Under the pieces are notes generated by a model. It worked only from the letters and a program-made list of their open reading frames with translations. It was not told where the DNA came from and searched no databases. From Guyparkeria hydrothermalis (lineage in GTDB: Bacteria; Pseudomonadota; Gammaproteobacteria; Halothiobacillales; Halothiobacillaceae), in contig NZ_JAJSED010000001.1 in the NCBI RefSeq assembly GCF_023555385.1, positions 62,001-126,000 of the forward strand: a DNA stretch of 64,000 nt, read 5' to 3'. The first letter of the stretch is position 1. Every line of letters starts with the position of its first letter. Positions 56,260 through 64,000 of the stretch are shown here, in pieces. The position numbers and the translations under genes were made by a program.

Positions 56260-56894
56260 TGCCCGCAGCCACGAATGCGCGATTCATTACCCTGGAAGGG
56301 CTCGAGGGGGCCGGCAAGTCGACCGCGATGGCCTTCGCCCGTGACTGGTTCGAGGCCCGAGGGCAGGACGTGGTCTGCACCCGCGAGCCGGGCGGCACCC
56401 CGTTGGCCGAGGAACTGCGCAGCGTGCTCAAGGCGGTACGCGACGAGCCCGTCGCCCCGTCCACCGAGCTATTGTTGATGTTCGCTGCCCGTGCCCAGCA
56501 CGTCGAGCGCGTCATCCGCCCGGCGCTGGCCGAGGGCAAGGTGGTGATCTGCGATCGCTTCACCGATTCGACCCGTGCCTACCAGGGCGCGGGTCGGGGG
56601 GTGTCCATGGATATGATCGAGCAACTCGCGGATATCGCCCATCCCGACTGCAATCCCGGCCTGACCCTGTGGCTCGACGTGCCGGTGGCGCTGGGGCTGG
56701 AGCGGGCCGCGGCGCGCGAGGCCGCCGACCGCTTCGAGCAGGAGGCGCTCGACTTCTTCGAGCGGGTGCGTGGCGGTTTCGAGGCGCTTGCTCAGCACGA
56801 ATCGGAGCGTGTGCAGCGCATCGACGCCACCCGGCCGCTGGCCGAGGTGCAGGCGGCGGTCGAATCGGCACTGGAGGCCTGTCATGGCGGGTGA
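56259..56894 (+). CDS. tmk: Thymidylate kinase
   Basis: 211 residues. P-loop EGLEGAGKST at 13-22, TREPGGTPLAEELR, and DRFTDSTRAYQGAGRG. It phosphorylates dTMP to dTDP. Part of the conserved mltG-tmk-holB chain with overlapping ends. Confidence 0.95.
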   Translation: MPAATNARFITLEGLEGAGKSTAMAFARDWFEARGQDVVCTREPGGTPLAEELRSVLKAVRDEPVAPSTELLLMFAARAQHVERVIRPALAEGKVVICDRFTDSTRAYQGAGRGVSMDMIEQLADIAHPDCNPGLTLWLDVPVALGLERAAAREAADRFEQEALDFFERVRGGFEALAQHESERVQRIDATRPLAEVQAAVESALEACHGG

Positions 56895-57936
56895 CACGCA
56901 GGATCAGGCGATCGCGGGGCTGGCCGAGCAGCGGCTGGGCAGTGACCCGGCCACCATCCGGCAAGCGGGCTGGCTGAACGAGGCCTGGGGACGTCTGGAC
57001 CGGATGATCGAGGGAGGGCGGCTGCCCCACGGTCTCTTGCTGCACGGTCGACTCGGGGCACCGATGACCGCGCTGCTGGAGACACTCGCCCGGCGCCTGA
57101 TCTGCCATGCCCCCGACCAGGGCTGGCCCTGCGGTCAGTGCCCGGCCTGTCGACAGGCCGAGCAGGGCAGTTTCCCGGACGTCCAGCGGCTGGCCGATGA
57201 TGCCGAGCACCGCGATATTCCCGTGGATGCGATCCGTGGGTTGATCGATGGCGCGTTCCTCACGCGTTACGGTCGCATGCGCCTGGTGCTGATCGAGCGG
57301 ATCGAACGGCTCAACCGCGCCTCGGGCAACGCTTTGCTGAAGCTCCTGGAGGAACCGCCCGACTCAATGCAGTTCCTCTGCACGGTCGAGCAGGTGGACC
57401 GTCTGCTGCCCACGATTCGTTCACGTCTGCAGCGCCTGCGCCTGCGCGAGCCGCGGCCGGAGGAACAGGCGCGGTGGTGGCAGCAGACAGCCGGGTGCGA
57501 TTCCGAGCGGGCCGAGATGCTGGCCTTTATCGACGATCCGACTTTGGTCGACGGCAACCAGCCGACCTTCGACTGGCAGGCGGTGACCGAGGCCTGGGTG
57601 AGTCTTGCCGAGGAGCGTGGGACGCCGCTTGCTCCGCTGGCCCCGTGGCTGGCCACGCCCCGGCCGGTGCTGGCCCGCTGGCTCCTACGGCTGTGGCCGG
57701 CAGTCGCCCGACGACAGGCGGGGCTGGGCGAGGAGGCCCTGCCGGGTGCGCTCGAGGCTCCCATCGCCCGTTTGGCCGCCGCACATACCGCTGAGCACTG
57801 GCTGGCAGTCCAGACCCGCCTGATCCGGTTTGCCCGGGAGGCCGGTCACCCTCTCCATCCGGAGTTGTCGATCGAACAGCTGGCGCTGGATCTCGTCGAT
57901 CCGCGCCTGCCGCGACGTCTCGATCCGGCCGGCTGA
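56884..57936 (+). CDS. holB: DNA polymerase III delta-prime subunit HolB
   Basis: 350 residues. GRLPHGLLLHGRLGAPM takes the place of a Walker A motif and lacks the Lys, as in delta-prime generally. The zinc cluster CGQCPACRQ with an earlier Cys is near 78-90. ASGNALLKLLEEPPDSMQFL is the SRC-neighbour region. It is part of the clamp loader. It overlaps the end of tmk by 11 bases. Confidence 0.92.
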   Translation: MAGDTQDQAIAGLAEQRLGSDPATIRQAGWLNEAWGRLDRMIEGGRLPHGLLLHGRLGAPMTALLETLARRLICHAPDQGWPCGQCPACRQAEQGSFPDVQRLADDAEHRDIPVDAIRGLIDGAFLTRYGRMRLVLIERIERLNRASGNALLKLLEEPPDSMQFLCTVEQVDRLLPTIRSRLQRLRLREPRPEEQARWWQQTAGCDSERAEMLAFIDDPTLVDGNQPTFDWQAVTEAWVSLAEERGTPLAPLAPWLATPRPVLARWLLRLWPAVARRQAGLGEEALPGALEAPIARLAAAHTAEHWLAVQTRLIRFAREAGHPLHPELSIEQLALDLVDPRLPRRLDPAG

Positions 57937-58052
57937 ACGTTCCGCGCTTCGACGCGGCCGACAATGCCGTTAGACTAGGCGCTTATCCGGCGGCCTCGCA
58001 TCCAGGGGGCGGTCGGAATCTTCTTCGGCAAACCGTTACGAGGTAGCGTGCC

Positions 58053-58406
58053 ATGGCAGCAGGAGGCGGCCTGGGTGGAGGCATGATCCACCACAACATC
58101 CCGGACAAGGACACGCTCTACAAGTCCTATATGCCGTTCGTGAAAAACGGTGGCCTGTTCATCCCGGGACACACGCACATCCCCATGGGCAAGGAAATCT
58201 TCCTGACCCTGACGCTGATGGGTAGCGCCGAGCGACTGGCGGTTGCCTCCAAGGTTGTCTGGATCACGCCGCAGGGGGCGCAGAGCGGCAAGATCGCCGG
58301 CATCGGCGTGCAGTTCGGTCGCATGGATCAGGGACGCACGCGTCAGCAGATCGAGACCTACCTTGCCGGGGCGCTGGAGAAGGAAACTCCCACCTACACC
58401 ATGTAA
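58053..58406 (+). CDS. pilZ: PilZ-domain protein of the type IV pilus PilZ type
   Basis: 117 residues. KNGGLFIPGHTHIPMGKEIF and GIGVQFGRMD are typical of the original PilZ downstream of holB, which supports type IV pilus assembly. The RxxxR motif that binds c-di-GMP is absent, as in Pseudomonas PilZ, so it probably acts by protein contacts (FimX, PilB) and not by binding c-di-GMP. The place holB-pilZ-tatD is conserved. Confidence 0.9.
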   Translation: MAAGGGLGGGMIHHNIPDKDTLYKSYMPFVKNGGLFIPGHTHIPMGKEIFLTLTLMGSAERLAVASKVVWITPQGAQSGKIAGIGVQFGRMDQGRTRQQIETYLAGALEKETPTYTM

Positions 58407-58462
58407 ATACCAGGCGGGCTGCACGTGGCGGCGGCGCGCCTTTCCCCAAACTCCGGAGCGAC

Positions 58463-59281
58463 ATGCAACTGTTCGATTCGCACTGCCACCTCGATCGGGT
58501 GGAACTCGACGCCTTCGACAACGATTTCGACCGCTTCATGCACACCGCCTGGCTGGAGTCGGTCACCAGGATGCTCTGCGTCTCCATCAAGCCCTCGACC
58601 TGGCCGTCGATGACCGACCTGGTCTCGCCGTATCTCGCCAGCAACCCCGACCGAGGCGCGGAGCGCCCGGAGGTGTTTCTTTCCTACGGGCTGCACCCGA
58701 CCGACGATGCCGGCGCGGTGATTCCGGCCGAGGAGCTGGTGCGAGCCATCCGCGAGGATCGATATGCCGATTCGATCGTCGCGGTGGGTGAGACGGGGCT
58801 CGACTATTTTCACTGCGAGGAGGGCGAGCGCTGGCAGCATGACCGTTTTGTCGAGCACATCGAGGCGGCGAAGGCGGTCGGCAAACCGGTGATCATCCAT
58901 ACCCGCGGGGCGCCCAACGACACCATGGACGTGCTCGAGCGCGAGCATGCCGAGGAGTGCGGCGGGGTGATGCACTGCTTCGCCGAGGACTGGGATACGG
59001 CCCGTCGGGCGCTCGATCTGGGCTTCTATATCTCCTTCTCCGGGATCGTGACCTTCAAGAACGCCGCCTCCCTGCGCGAGGTGGCGCAGAAAGTGCCCGG
59101 CGATCGCCTGCTGATCGAGACCGACTCGCCCTATCTTTCGCCCGTGCCGTACCGAGGCAAGCCGAACAATCCGATCCGCGTGCGCCATGTTGCCGAGGTG
59201 CTGGCCGACGTGCGCGGTGAGAGCCTGCCGGAGATGGCAGCGCGTACACAGGAAAATGCCGCTCGCTGGCTGGGTATCTGA
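58463..59281 (+). CDS. TatD-family metal-dependent hydrolase
   Basis: 272 residues. Metal site SHCHLD at 6-11, GETGLDYFHCEE, PVIIHTRGA, MHCFAED, and ETDSPYLSPVPYRGKPN. A TIM-barrel deoxyribonuclease-like enzyme (TatD/YcfH). The exact cellular substrate is uncertain. It follows pilZ. Confidence 0.92.
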   Translation: MQLFDSHCHLDRVELDAFDNDFDRFMHTAWLESVTRMLCVSIKPSTWPSMTDLVSPYLASNPDRGAERPEVFLSYGLHPTDDAGAVIPAEELVRAIREDRYADSIVAVGETGLDYFHCEEGERWQHDRFVEHIEAAKAVGKPVIIHTRGAPNDTMDVLEREHAEECGGVMHCFAEDWDTARRALDLGFYISFSGIVTFKNAASLREVAQKVPGDRLLIETDSPYLSPVPYRGKPNNPIRVRHVAEVLADVRGESLPEMAARTQENAARWLGI

Positions 59282-59312
59282 TCGCCCGGCGGTCAAGCGG
59301 AGGGCAGCATCG

Positions 59313-59340
59313 AAAACGGGGCCAATCGGCCCCGTTTTTT
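59313..59340 (+). terminator. Bidirectional terminator between tatD-family gene and mltD
   Basis: ACGGGGCC and GGCCCCGT pair around AATC with a T run after and an A run before. The two genes converge here. Confidence 0.88.
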
Positions 59341-59344
59341 GTGG

Positions 59345-60886
59345 TCAGTTGCTGGCGACGACCAGCTCCTGGCCGGGCTTGAGGGTGGCGTTCCGCCCGA
59401 TCTGGTTCAGGTTGGTCAACTCGTCGACCGTCATCGAGAAGCGGCGCGCCAGCTGCCAGAGGGTGTCGCCGGGCTGGACCACGTACTTCGAGCCACCGTC
59501 CGGCGCGGTCTTGCTCTTCACGCCGACGACCACCTTGTCGCCCGGTCTCAACACCGGATTGTCGCCGTAGTGGTTCATGCGGCGCAGCTCGGCGAGCTTG
59601 ATGTCGTGCTTGCGGGAGATGGCCCAGAGGGAATCACCCGGCCGGACCGTGTAGGTTTGGGCGTTGCCGGATGCAATGGCCTGGTCGACGCGGCCGGCGG
59701 GCACCAGGATCACCTCGCCGGGACGAGCGAGGGCCGACTGGCGACGGTTGATGGCGAGCAGCTCGTCGACAGAGCTACCATAGCGCCGGGCGACGCGGTA
59801 GAAGCTGTCGCCCCGTTCGAAGGTATAGCGCTGCCAGTCCTCCGCGGCACTGGCTGCGGAAGTCAGCGTTTCCACGTCGAATCGGCCGCGGGCCTCGTGC
59901 GGGACCAACAGCTGCCGCGGCTTGTCGCCGGTGATCGAGCGCCCGAAGCCGGGGTTGAGCCGGTAGAGCGCCTTGTGGTCCATCCCGGTGAGGTTGGCCA
60001 GCTCGACCAGGTTGACCGACTTGTCCAGTTCGATCTGCGCCAGGGCAGGGCGATTCTCGATCGGATGGGGGTTGAAACCGTATTTTTTGGGGTTGGAGAA
60101 GATCTTCACCAGGGCAAAGAATCGCGCCGGGTAGTCCCGCGTTTCCTTGCGCAGCTGCTTGAGGCTCCAGAAGTCGGTCGACCGCCCACGGCGCTGGTTC
60201 TCGCGGATGGCGTTGAGCAGGGTGCCCTGACCGCCGTTGTAGGCGGCGATGACGGTCGGCCAGTCGTCATCGAACATGCCGCGCAGCTGGCTGAAGTAGG
60301 TCACTGCCGCGTCGGTCGATGCCTCGATGTCGCGCCGACCGTCGTAGAACGTGTCGCGCTCCAGACCGAAGTAGGTGCCGGTCGAGGGAATGAACTGCCA
60401 GATGCCAGCCGCGGAACTCGATGACAGGGCCTGCGGCAAATAGGCGCTTTCGACGATCGGCAGGAGCGTCAGCTCGAGCGGCAGGTTCGCCGCTTCGAGC
60501 TTCTCGACGATCATGTAGAGATAGGGTTCCGCCCGCTCGCTGACCTTGCGCAGGTAGTCCGGGTGCCGGGCATAGCGCCGCAGCTCGGCGTCAACCCGGG
60601 CGTTGTCCGGCACCGGCAGCGTGAAGCGCGTCGCCACGGCGCGCCAGAGATCATGCTCGTGATCGGCGGCCAGATGGCTATCGCTCTCCGGCCGACTGAT
60701 GGCGGGCAGAGGGGAGTAGTCCGGCTGTGTGGTGCGGTCCTGGCCGGCGGTGCGGGAGTCCGGCGGCACCAGGGACGAACAGCCGTGTAGCAACAGGACC
60801 GCCAGCGACAGGGCAAGGCCCCGCGTCCAGCCCGGCCGGCTGGGCCGCGGCAGGGTGGTGTGGAGCGAACGGAACAGGTGGTGCAT
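59345..60886 (-). CDS. mltD: Membrane-bound lytic transglycosylase MltD with three LysM domains
   Basis: 513 residues. The lipoprotein signal ends at LLLHGC (Cys36). The SLT domain has catalytic Glu146 in LPIVESAYLPQ, then AAGIWQFIPSTG and AAYNGGQGT. Three LysM repeats, near 350, 410 and 465 (each with the RPGDSLW-type core), bind peptidoglycan. It is next to gloB on the same strand, as in E. coli, where gloB and mltD are also neighbours. The start is the ATG at 60886. Confidence 0.94.
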   Translation of the reverse strand: MHHLFRSLHTTLPRPSRPGWTRGLALSLAVLLLHGCSSLVPPDSRTAGQDRTTQPDYSPLPAISRPESDSHLAADHEHDLWRAVATRFTLPVPDNARVDAELRRYARHPDYLRKVSERAEPYLYMIVEKLEAANLPLELTLLPIVESAYLPQALSSSSAAGIWQFIPSTGTYFGLERDTFYDGRRDIEASTDAAVTYFSQLRGMFDDDWPTVIAAYNGGQGTLLNAIRENQRRGRSTDFWSLKQLRKETRDYPARFFALVKIFSNPKKYGFNPHPIENRPALAQIELDKSVNLVELANLTGMDHKALYRLNPGFGRSITGDKPRQLLVPHEARGRFDVETLTSAASAAEDWQRYTFERGDSFYRVARRYGSSVDELLAINRRQSALARPGEVILVPAGRVDQAIASGNAQTYTVRPGDSLWAISRKHDIKLAELRRMNHYGDNPVLRPGDKVVVGVKSKTAPDGGSKYVVQPGDTLWQLARRFSMTVDELTNLNQIGRNATLKPGQELVVASN

Positions 60887-60920
60887 CAGTGGCTGGCTTC
60901 CTTGGCGTTGACAGTCGGGT

Positions 60921-61718
60921 TTACAACCGGGCGAGTCCGTCGAAATCGTCTTTCCAATGACGAAGTTGGGCAAAGGCCTCGATGTCGTCCTCGATGCGTT
61001 CGCCGACATAATCCTCGATCGCGTGCCGCAGGACCGGCTCGCGCACCCGCAGGAACGGGTTGGTTTTCTTTTCCAGCACCATCGAGGCACTCGCGGTCGG
61101 CTCGCCGGCCGCACGCTTGGCCTCCACGTCCTTCACCCGGGCCGCGATGTCCGCGTTCTGCGGTTCGGCATGGGCGGCGAACCGCAGGCTGTCGGTGGTG
61201 TATTCGTGCCCGCAGTGGATGGTCATCTCATCGCCCAGGGCCGCGAGGCGGTCGAGCGAATGGAGCATCTGCGCGGCCGTACCCTCGAACAGTCGGCCGC
61301 AACCCGCCGTGAACAGGGTATCCCCGCAGAAGACATGCTCGCCGAGGACATAGGAGAGATGATCCTGCGTGTGCCCCGGCGTTGCCATGGCGGCGAATTC
61401 GCCCACGCCGGTGATCTCGAAGGCATCGCCTTCGCCGACGACGTGATCGACTCCTGCCCGGCGGCAACTGTCCGGCCCGTATGCCGGTATCGAGTACTGC
61501 TCGACAAGGCGGGAGAGCCCCTGGACGTGGTCGCCGTGATGGTGGGTGATCAGGGTGGCCACGGGGCGGAGTCCGCGGGACTCGATCGCTTCGATCACCG
61601 GCGTGGCCTCGCCGGCATCGACGATCACCGTGGCGCCGTCGAGACCCTCGATCAGCCAGACGTAGTTGTCCGAGAGGATCGGAATGCAATGGATGGTCGG
61701 GGCGGTTACAGTGCTCAT
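60921..61718 (-). CDS. gloB: Hydroxyacylglutathione hydrolase (glyoxalase II)
   Basis: 265 residues. Metal site THHHGDH at 58-64, MATPGHTQDHLSY and FCGDTLFTAGCGR follow, with the glyoxalase II C-terminal helices (EKKTNPFLRV). It hydrolyses S-lactoylglutathione. The ATG at 61718 gives the family N-terminus. Confidence 0.95.
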   Translation of the reverse strand: MSTVTAPTIHCIPILSDNYVWLIEGLDGATVIVDAGEATPVIEAIESRGLRPVATLITHHHGDHVQGLSRLVEQYSIPAYGPDSCRRAGVDHVVGEGDAFEITGVGEFAAMATPGHTQDHLSYVLGEHVFCGDTLFTAGCGRLFEGTAAQMLHSLDRLAALGDEMTIHCGHEYTTDSLRFAAHAEPQNADIAARVKDVEAKRAAGEPTASASMVLEKKTNPFLRVREPVLRHAIEDYVGERIEDDIEAFAQLRHWKDDFDGLARL

Positions 61719-61828
61719 GGCGGCATGGTAACGCAGTCGGTCCGAGGCAAGGAATGCCCGTGATTGCGTGAGGGTCACCAAGCCCGCTCCGCCGTGAGGA
61801 TCACCCCTGCTGCAAGGACGCGGCTGCA

Positions 61829-64000
61829 TGCAAATTCATTCTTCTCCCCGCCCCGCTCGGCCGACGGGCGGTCGTCGGCCGCTGGCGCTGCGCTGGCTGC
61901 TGCTCGCCTGGGCGGTGGCGACCCTGATGGCGTGGTTCGTGCCGTGGCGATCATCGCCGGAATCGATCGGCATCGGGCCGTTAGGGGCCGCATGGCTCGC
62001 GGCGGGCACGCCGATCCTACCTCTGGTGCTCGCGTTGCTCTCCCTGGCCGCCTGGCGGGTTGGCCATTCGCGGATTGCCATCGTGATGGCCGTCGTTGCC
62101 GGCCTGGCGCACAGCCTGGGCGCCGCGGCAACGCTGGTCGTGCAGACACCGGTCTTCGATCAGCGTGTCGACTGCCGGATCGAGGGGCGCGTGGTCGGGC
62201 TGGTCGACGTGGCGCCCGATCGGCGACGCTTTCGACTGACGGTAACTCGAGCGGTCGCGCTGGATGGCCACGATCCGCAGGCCCGGCAGGTATGCGGGAA
62301 GAGGCTTGTCGGGGGTCGGTTACGGCTGAGCGACTACCAACGTGGGACATCCCGCCGGCTGCTGGCTGCCGGTCACGAATATCGGCTGGTCGCCCGACTC
62401 AAGCCGTTGCACGGTCACGTCAATCCCGGCGGGTTCGATTATCGCCGGTGGCTGTTCCGTCATCAGATCATCGCGACCGGCTACCTGCGCGAACCGCCGG
62501 TAGGGCTCGGGCCCGCCCCGGGGTGGCAGGCCGGCATGGATCGATTGCGCAGCCTCGCCCGCGAGCGTCTCGCCGCCAGCGTCCGTCAGGCCGACGAGTT
62601 CGGTCTCGCAAGCCAGGCACGGGCGGCCGGTGCGGCGCTGGCCCACGGACTCGCGCTCGGCGACCGGGGCGAACTCACGGAGCGGCAATGGGAGATGTTG
62701 CTCGCGTCGGGAACCAACCACCTCCTGGCGATCTCCGGCCTGCATGTCGGCATGATCGCCGCGCTGGTGGCACTGCTGGTGCGCTCTCTCTGGGGGCGCC
62801 TGGCCGTAAGTGGCGGCGTCCCGGCGCAGCGGGTCGCGGCCCTGGCCGCCGTTATGGCCGGCTGGGCCTATGCGTTGATCGCCGGGCTTTCCATTCCCAC
62901 CCTGCGCGCGGCACTGATGCTGACTGTGCTCCTGCTGGGGGTGCTCCTGCAGCGGCGTTGGCGTCTGGGCGACCTCTGGCTTTTGGCGTTCGCGCTGGTG
63001 CTCGCGATCGATCCGCTCGCGCCGCTGGACATGGGGTTCTGGCTATCGTTTGCCGCGGTGTTGCTGATCATCGTGTTCGTGCGCGGTCGCGAGGCGCTGT
63101 GGCGTCCTCTGGAGCTGCTTCGCCTGCAGTGGCTTCTGACGCTGGGGCTCCTGCCGCTGACCTGGGCGCTGTTCGACCGGATCGCCTTCGCCTCGTTGCC
63201 GGCGAACCTGGTGGCGGTGCCACTCGTGTCCATGCTGATCACCCCGCTGGCGCTCGCCGATCTGATGGTCTCGCTGCTGGCAACGCTGCCGGGGTTGCCG
63301 GCCGCGTTGTCCCTGGGCGGAGGCATCGCCTGGTTGATCGGTTGGCTGGGGGCGGGGCTGTTCGCGATGCTCGACTGGCTGGTGGCGGTGTTTCCCGAGT
63401 CGAGCCGGGCGCCGCCGAACGGATTGGCTCTGTTCTTTCTGGCAATCGGCCTTGTCTGGTTGATGCTGCCGCGCCGTTTCCCGGGCCGGGCGTGGGCCCT
63501 GGTGCTGTTGGTCCCGGCCGTGGCAGTTGGACCGTCTAGACCTGAGGCTGGCCGGTTCGAGGCAACGGTCCTTGACGTGGGCCAGGGGCTTGCCGTGCTG
63601 GTGTGGACGGCCAACCATGCCCTTGTCTATGACGCCGGCCCCCGCTTCGGGCGCTTCGATACCGGGGAAGCGATTGTCTTGCCCGCGATGCGGTCGCTGG
63701 GGATCGGCGAGCTGGATCGCGTGGTGATTAGTCACGACGCCCGCGATCATGCCGGTGGGCTGGCCGCGGTGCGATCGACGTTTTCGGAGGCGGCGGTGGT
63801 CGGCCTGGTCGGTCCGGCACAGGGGCTTGAGGCCGGGGTTGGTTCACCCTGTCGTCACGGTGATGGCTGGACCTGGGATGGAGTGCGGTTCGAACTGGCC
63901 CGCCCTCCATTCGGTTCGGCCAACGACCGTTCCTGTGTGCTGCGGGTGGTGGGTCGAACGACGTCGTTGCTGTTGACCGGTGACACCGAGTCTGCCGGGG
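61829..64000 (+). CDS. comEC: DNA uptake channel protein ComEC/Rec2 (partial, 3' end outside window)
   Basis: 724 codons are seen, open at the right edge. An N-terminal membrane pair and OB-like domain come first, then the competence domain (SGTNHLLAISGLHVGMIAAL near 303) with about eight helices, then a metallo-beta-lactamase domain (VLDVGQGLAVLV, ISHDARDHAGG, LLLTGDTE). It carries single-stranded DNA across the inner membrane and may degrade the other strand. The ATG at 61829 has AAGGAC upstream. Together with pilZ this fits natural transformation through a type IV pilus. A longer frame starting at 61764 in another phase is a shadow. Confidence 0.93.

Noticed and set aside
61764-63539. A 591-codon plus-strand frame inside comEC
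   Set aside because: It is in another phase, Arg/Gly/Ala-rich and without motifs. The comEC phase shows all family motifs.

Overview
The window is a stretch of chromosome from a GC-rich, polarly flagellated gammaproteobacterium. The evidence is the gene content and order (ftsE-ftsX-rpoH, fabD-fabG-acpP-fabF-pabB-pabC-mltG-tmk-holB-pilZ-tatD, flgBCDE/flgFGHIJKL with cheV-cheR in front). A TauE-type exporter, a secreted DsrE-fold protein and a cbb3 oxidase assembly gene (ccoS) fit a sulfur-oxidising lineage such as the Halothiobacillus/Guyparkeria or Thioalkalivibrio neighbourhood. That placement is inference; no 16S or marker tree was available. No CRISPR array, intact IS element, phage or defence system is visible.

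Layout. 1-2.9 kb: an envelope pair, a membrane-anchored protein joining a degenerate phosphoesterase domain to a GT4 glycosyltransferase, and an LPG-synthase-like membrane protein. 3.0-3.1 kb: tRNA-Cys and tRNA-Gly. 3.2-5.9 kb: housekeeping genes ending in dusA. 5.8-7.4 kb: the scar of an integrative element that entered the 5' end of dusA, marked by a 20-bp repeat at both borders, three small cargo genes, a decayed tRNA-Pro and no integrase. 7.5-20.4 kb: transport, chemotaxis, two GGDEF proteins, hemB and hypothetical genes. 20.5-28.1 kb: trhP, lptF-lptG, parC, heat-shock htpX, ccoS and a 33-residue membrane peptide with its own promoter and terminator. 28.1-34.5 kb: a third GGDEF protein, rpoH, ftsX, ftsE, ftsY and rsmD. 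34.5-49.0 kb: flagellar block (flgN, flgM and flgA leftward; cheV, cheR and flgB-flgL rightward). 49.3-59.3 kb: fatty-acid and folate block running into mltG-tmk-holB-pilZ-tatD. 59.3-64 kb: mltD, gloB and a truncated comEC.

Regulation is readable in several places. Four sites match TAAA-N15-GCCGAT (sigma-28/FliA), in front of a chemoreceptor, flgM, cheV and flgK. Three sites match GG-N10-GC (sigma-54), in front of flgA, flgB and flgF, giving the usual middle/late flagellar hierarchy. rpoH carries a perfect CIRCE operator (HrcA), and htpX carries a good sigma-32 promoter, so this genome appears to place the heat-shock sigma factor under HrcA control. At flgB the sigma-54 start falls inside the upstream arm of a terminator.

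The best leads are the CIRCE operator at rpoH, the promoter-terminator overlap at flgB, an in-frame 27-bp duplication beside the active site of a diguanylate cyclase, the pseudo-phosphoesterase/glycosyltransferase fusion, and the dusA island scar. I found no clear wholly new multi-gene system.
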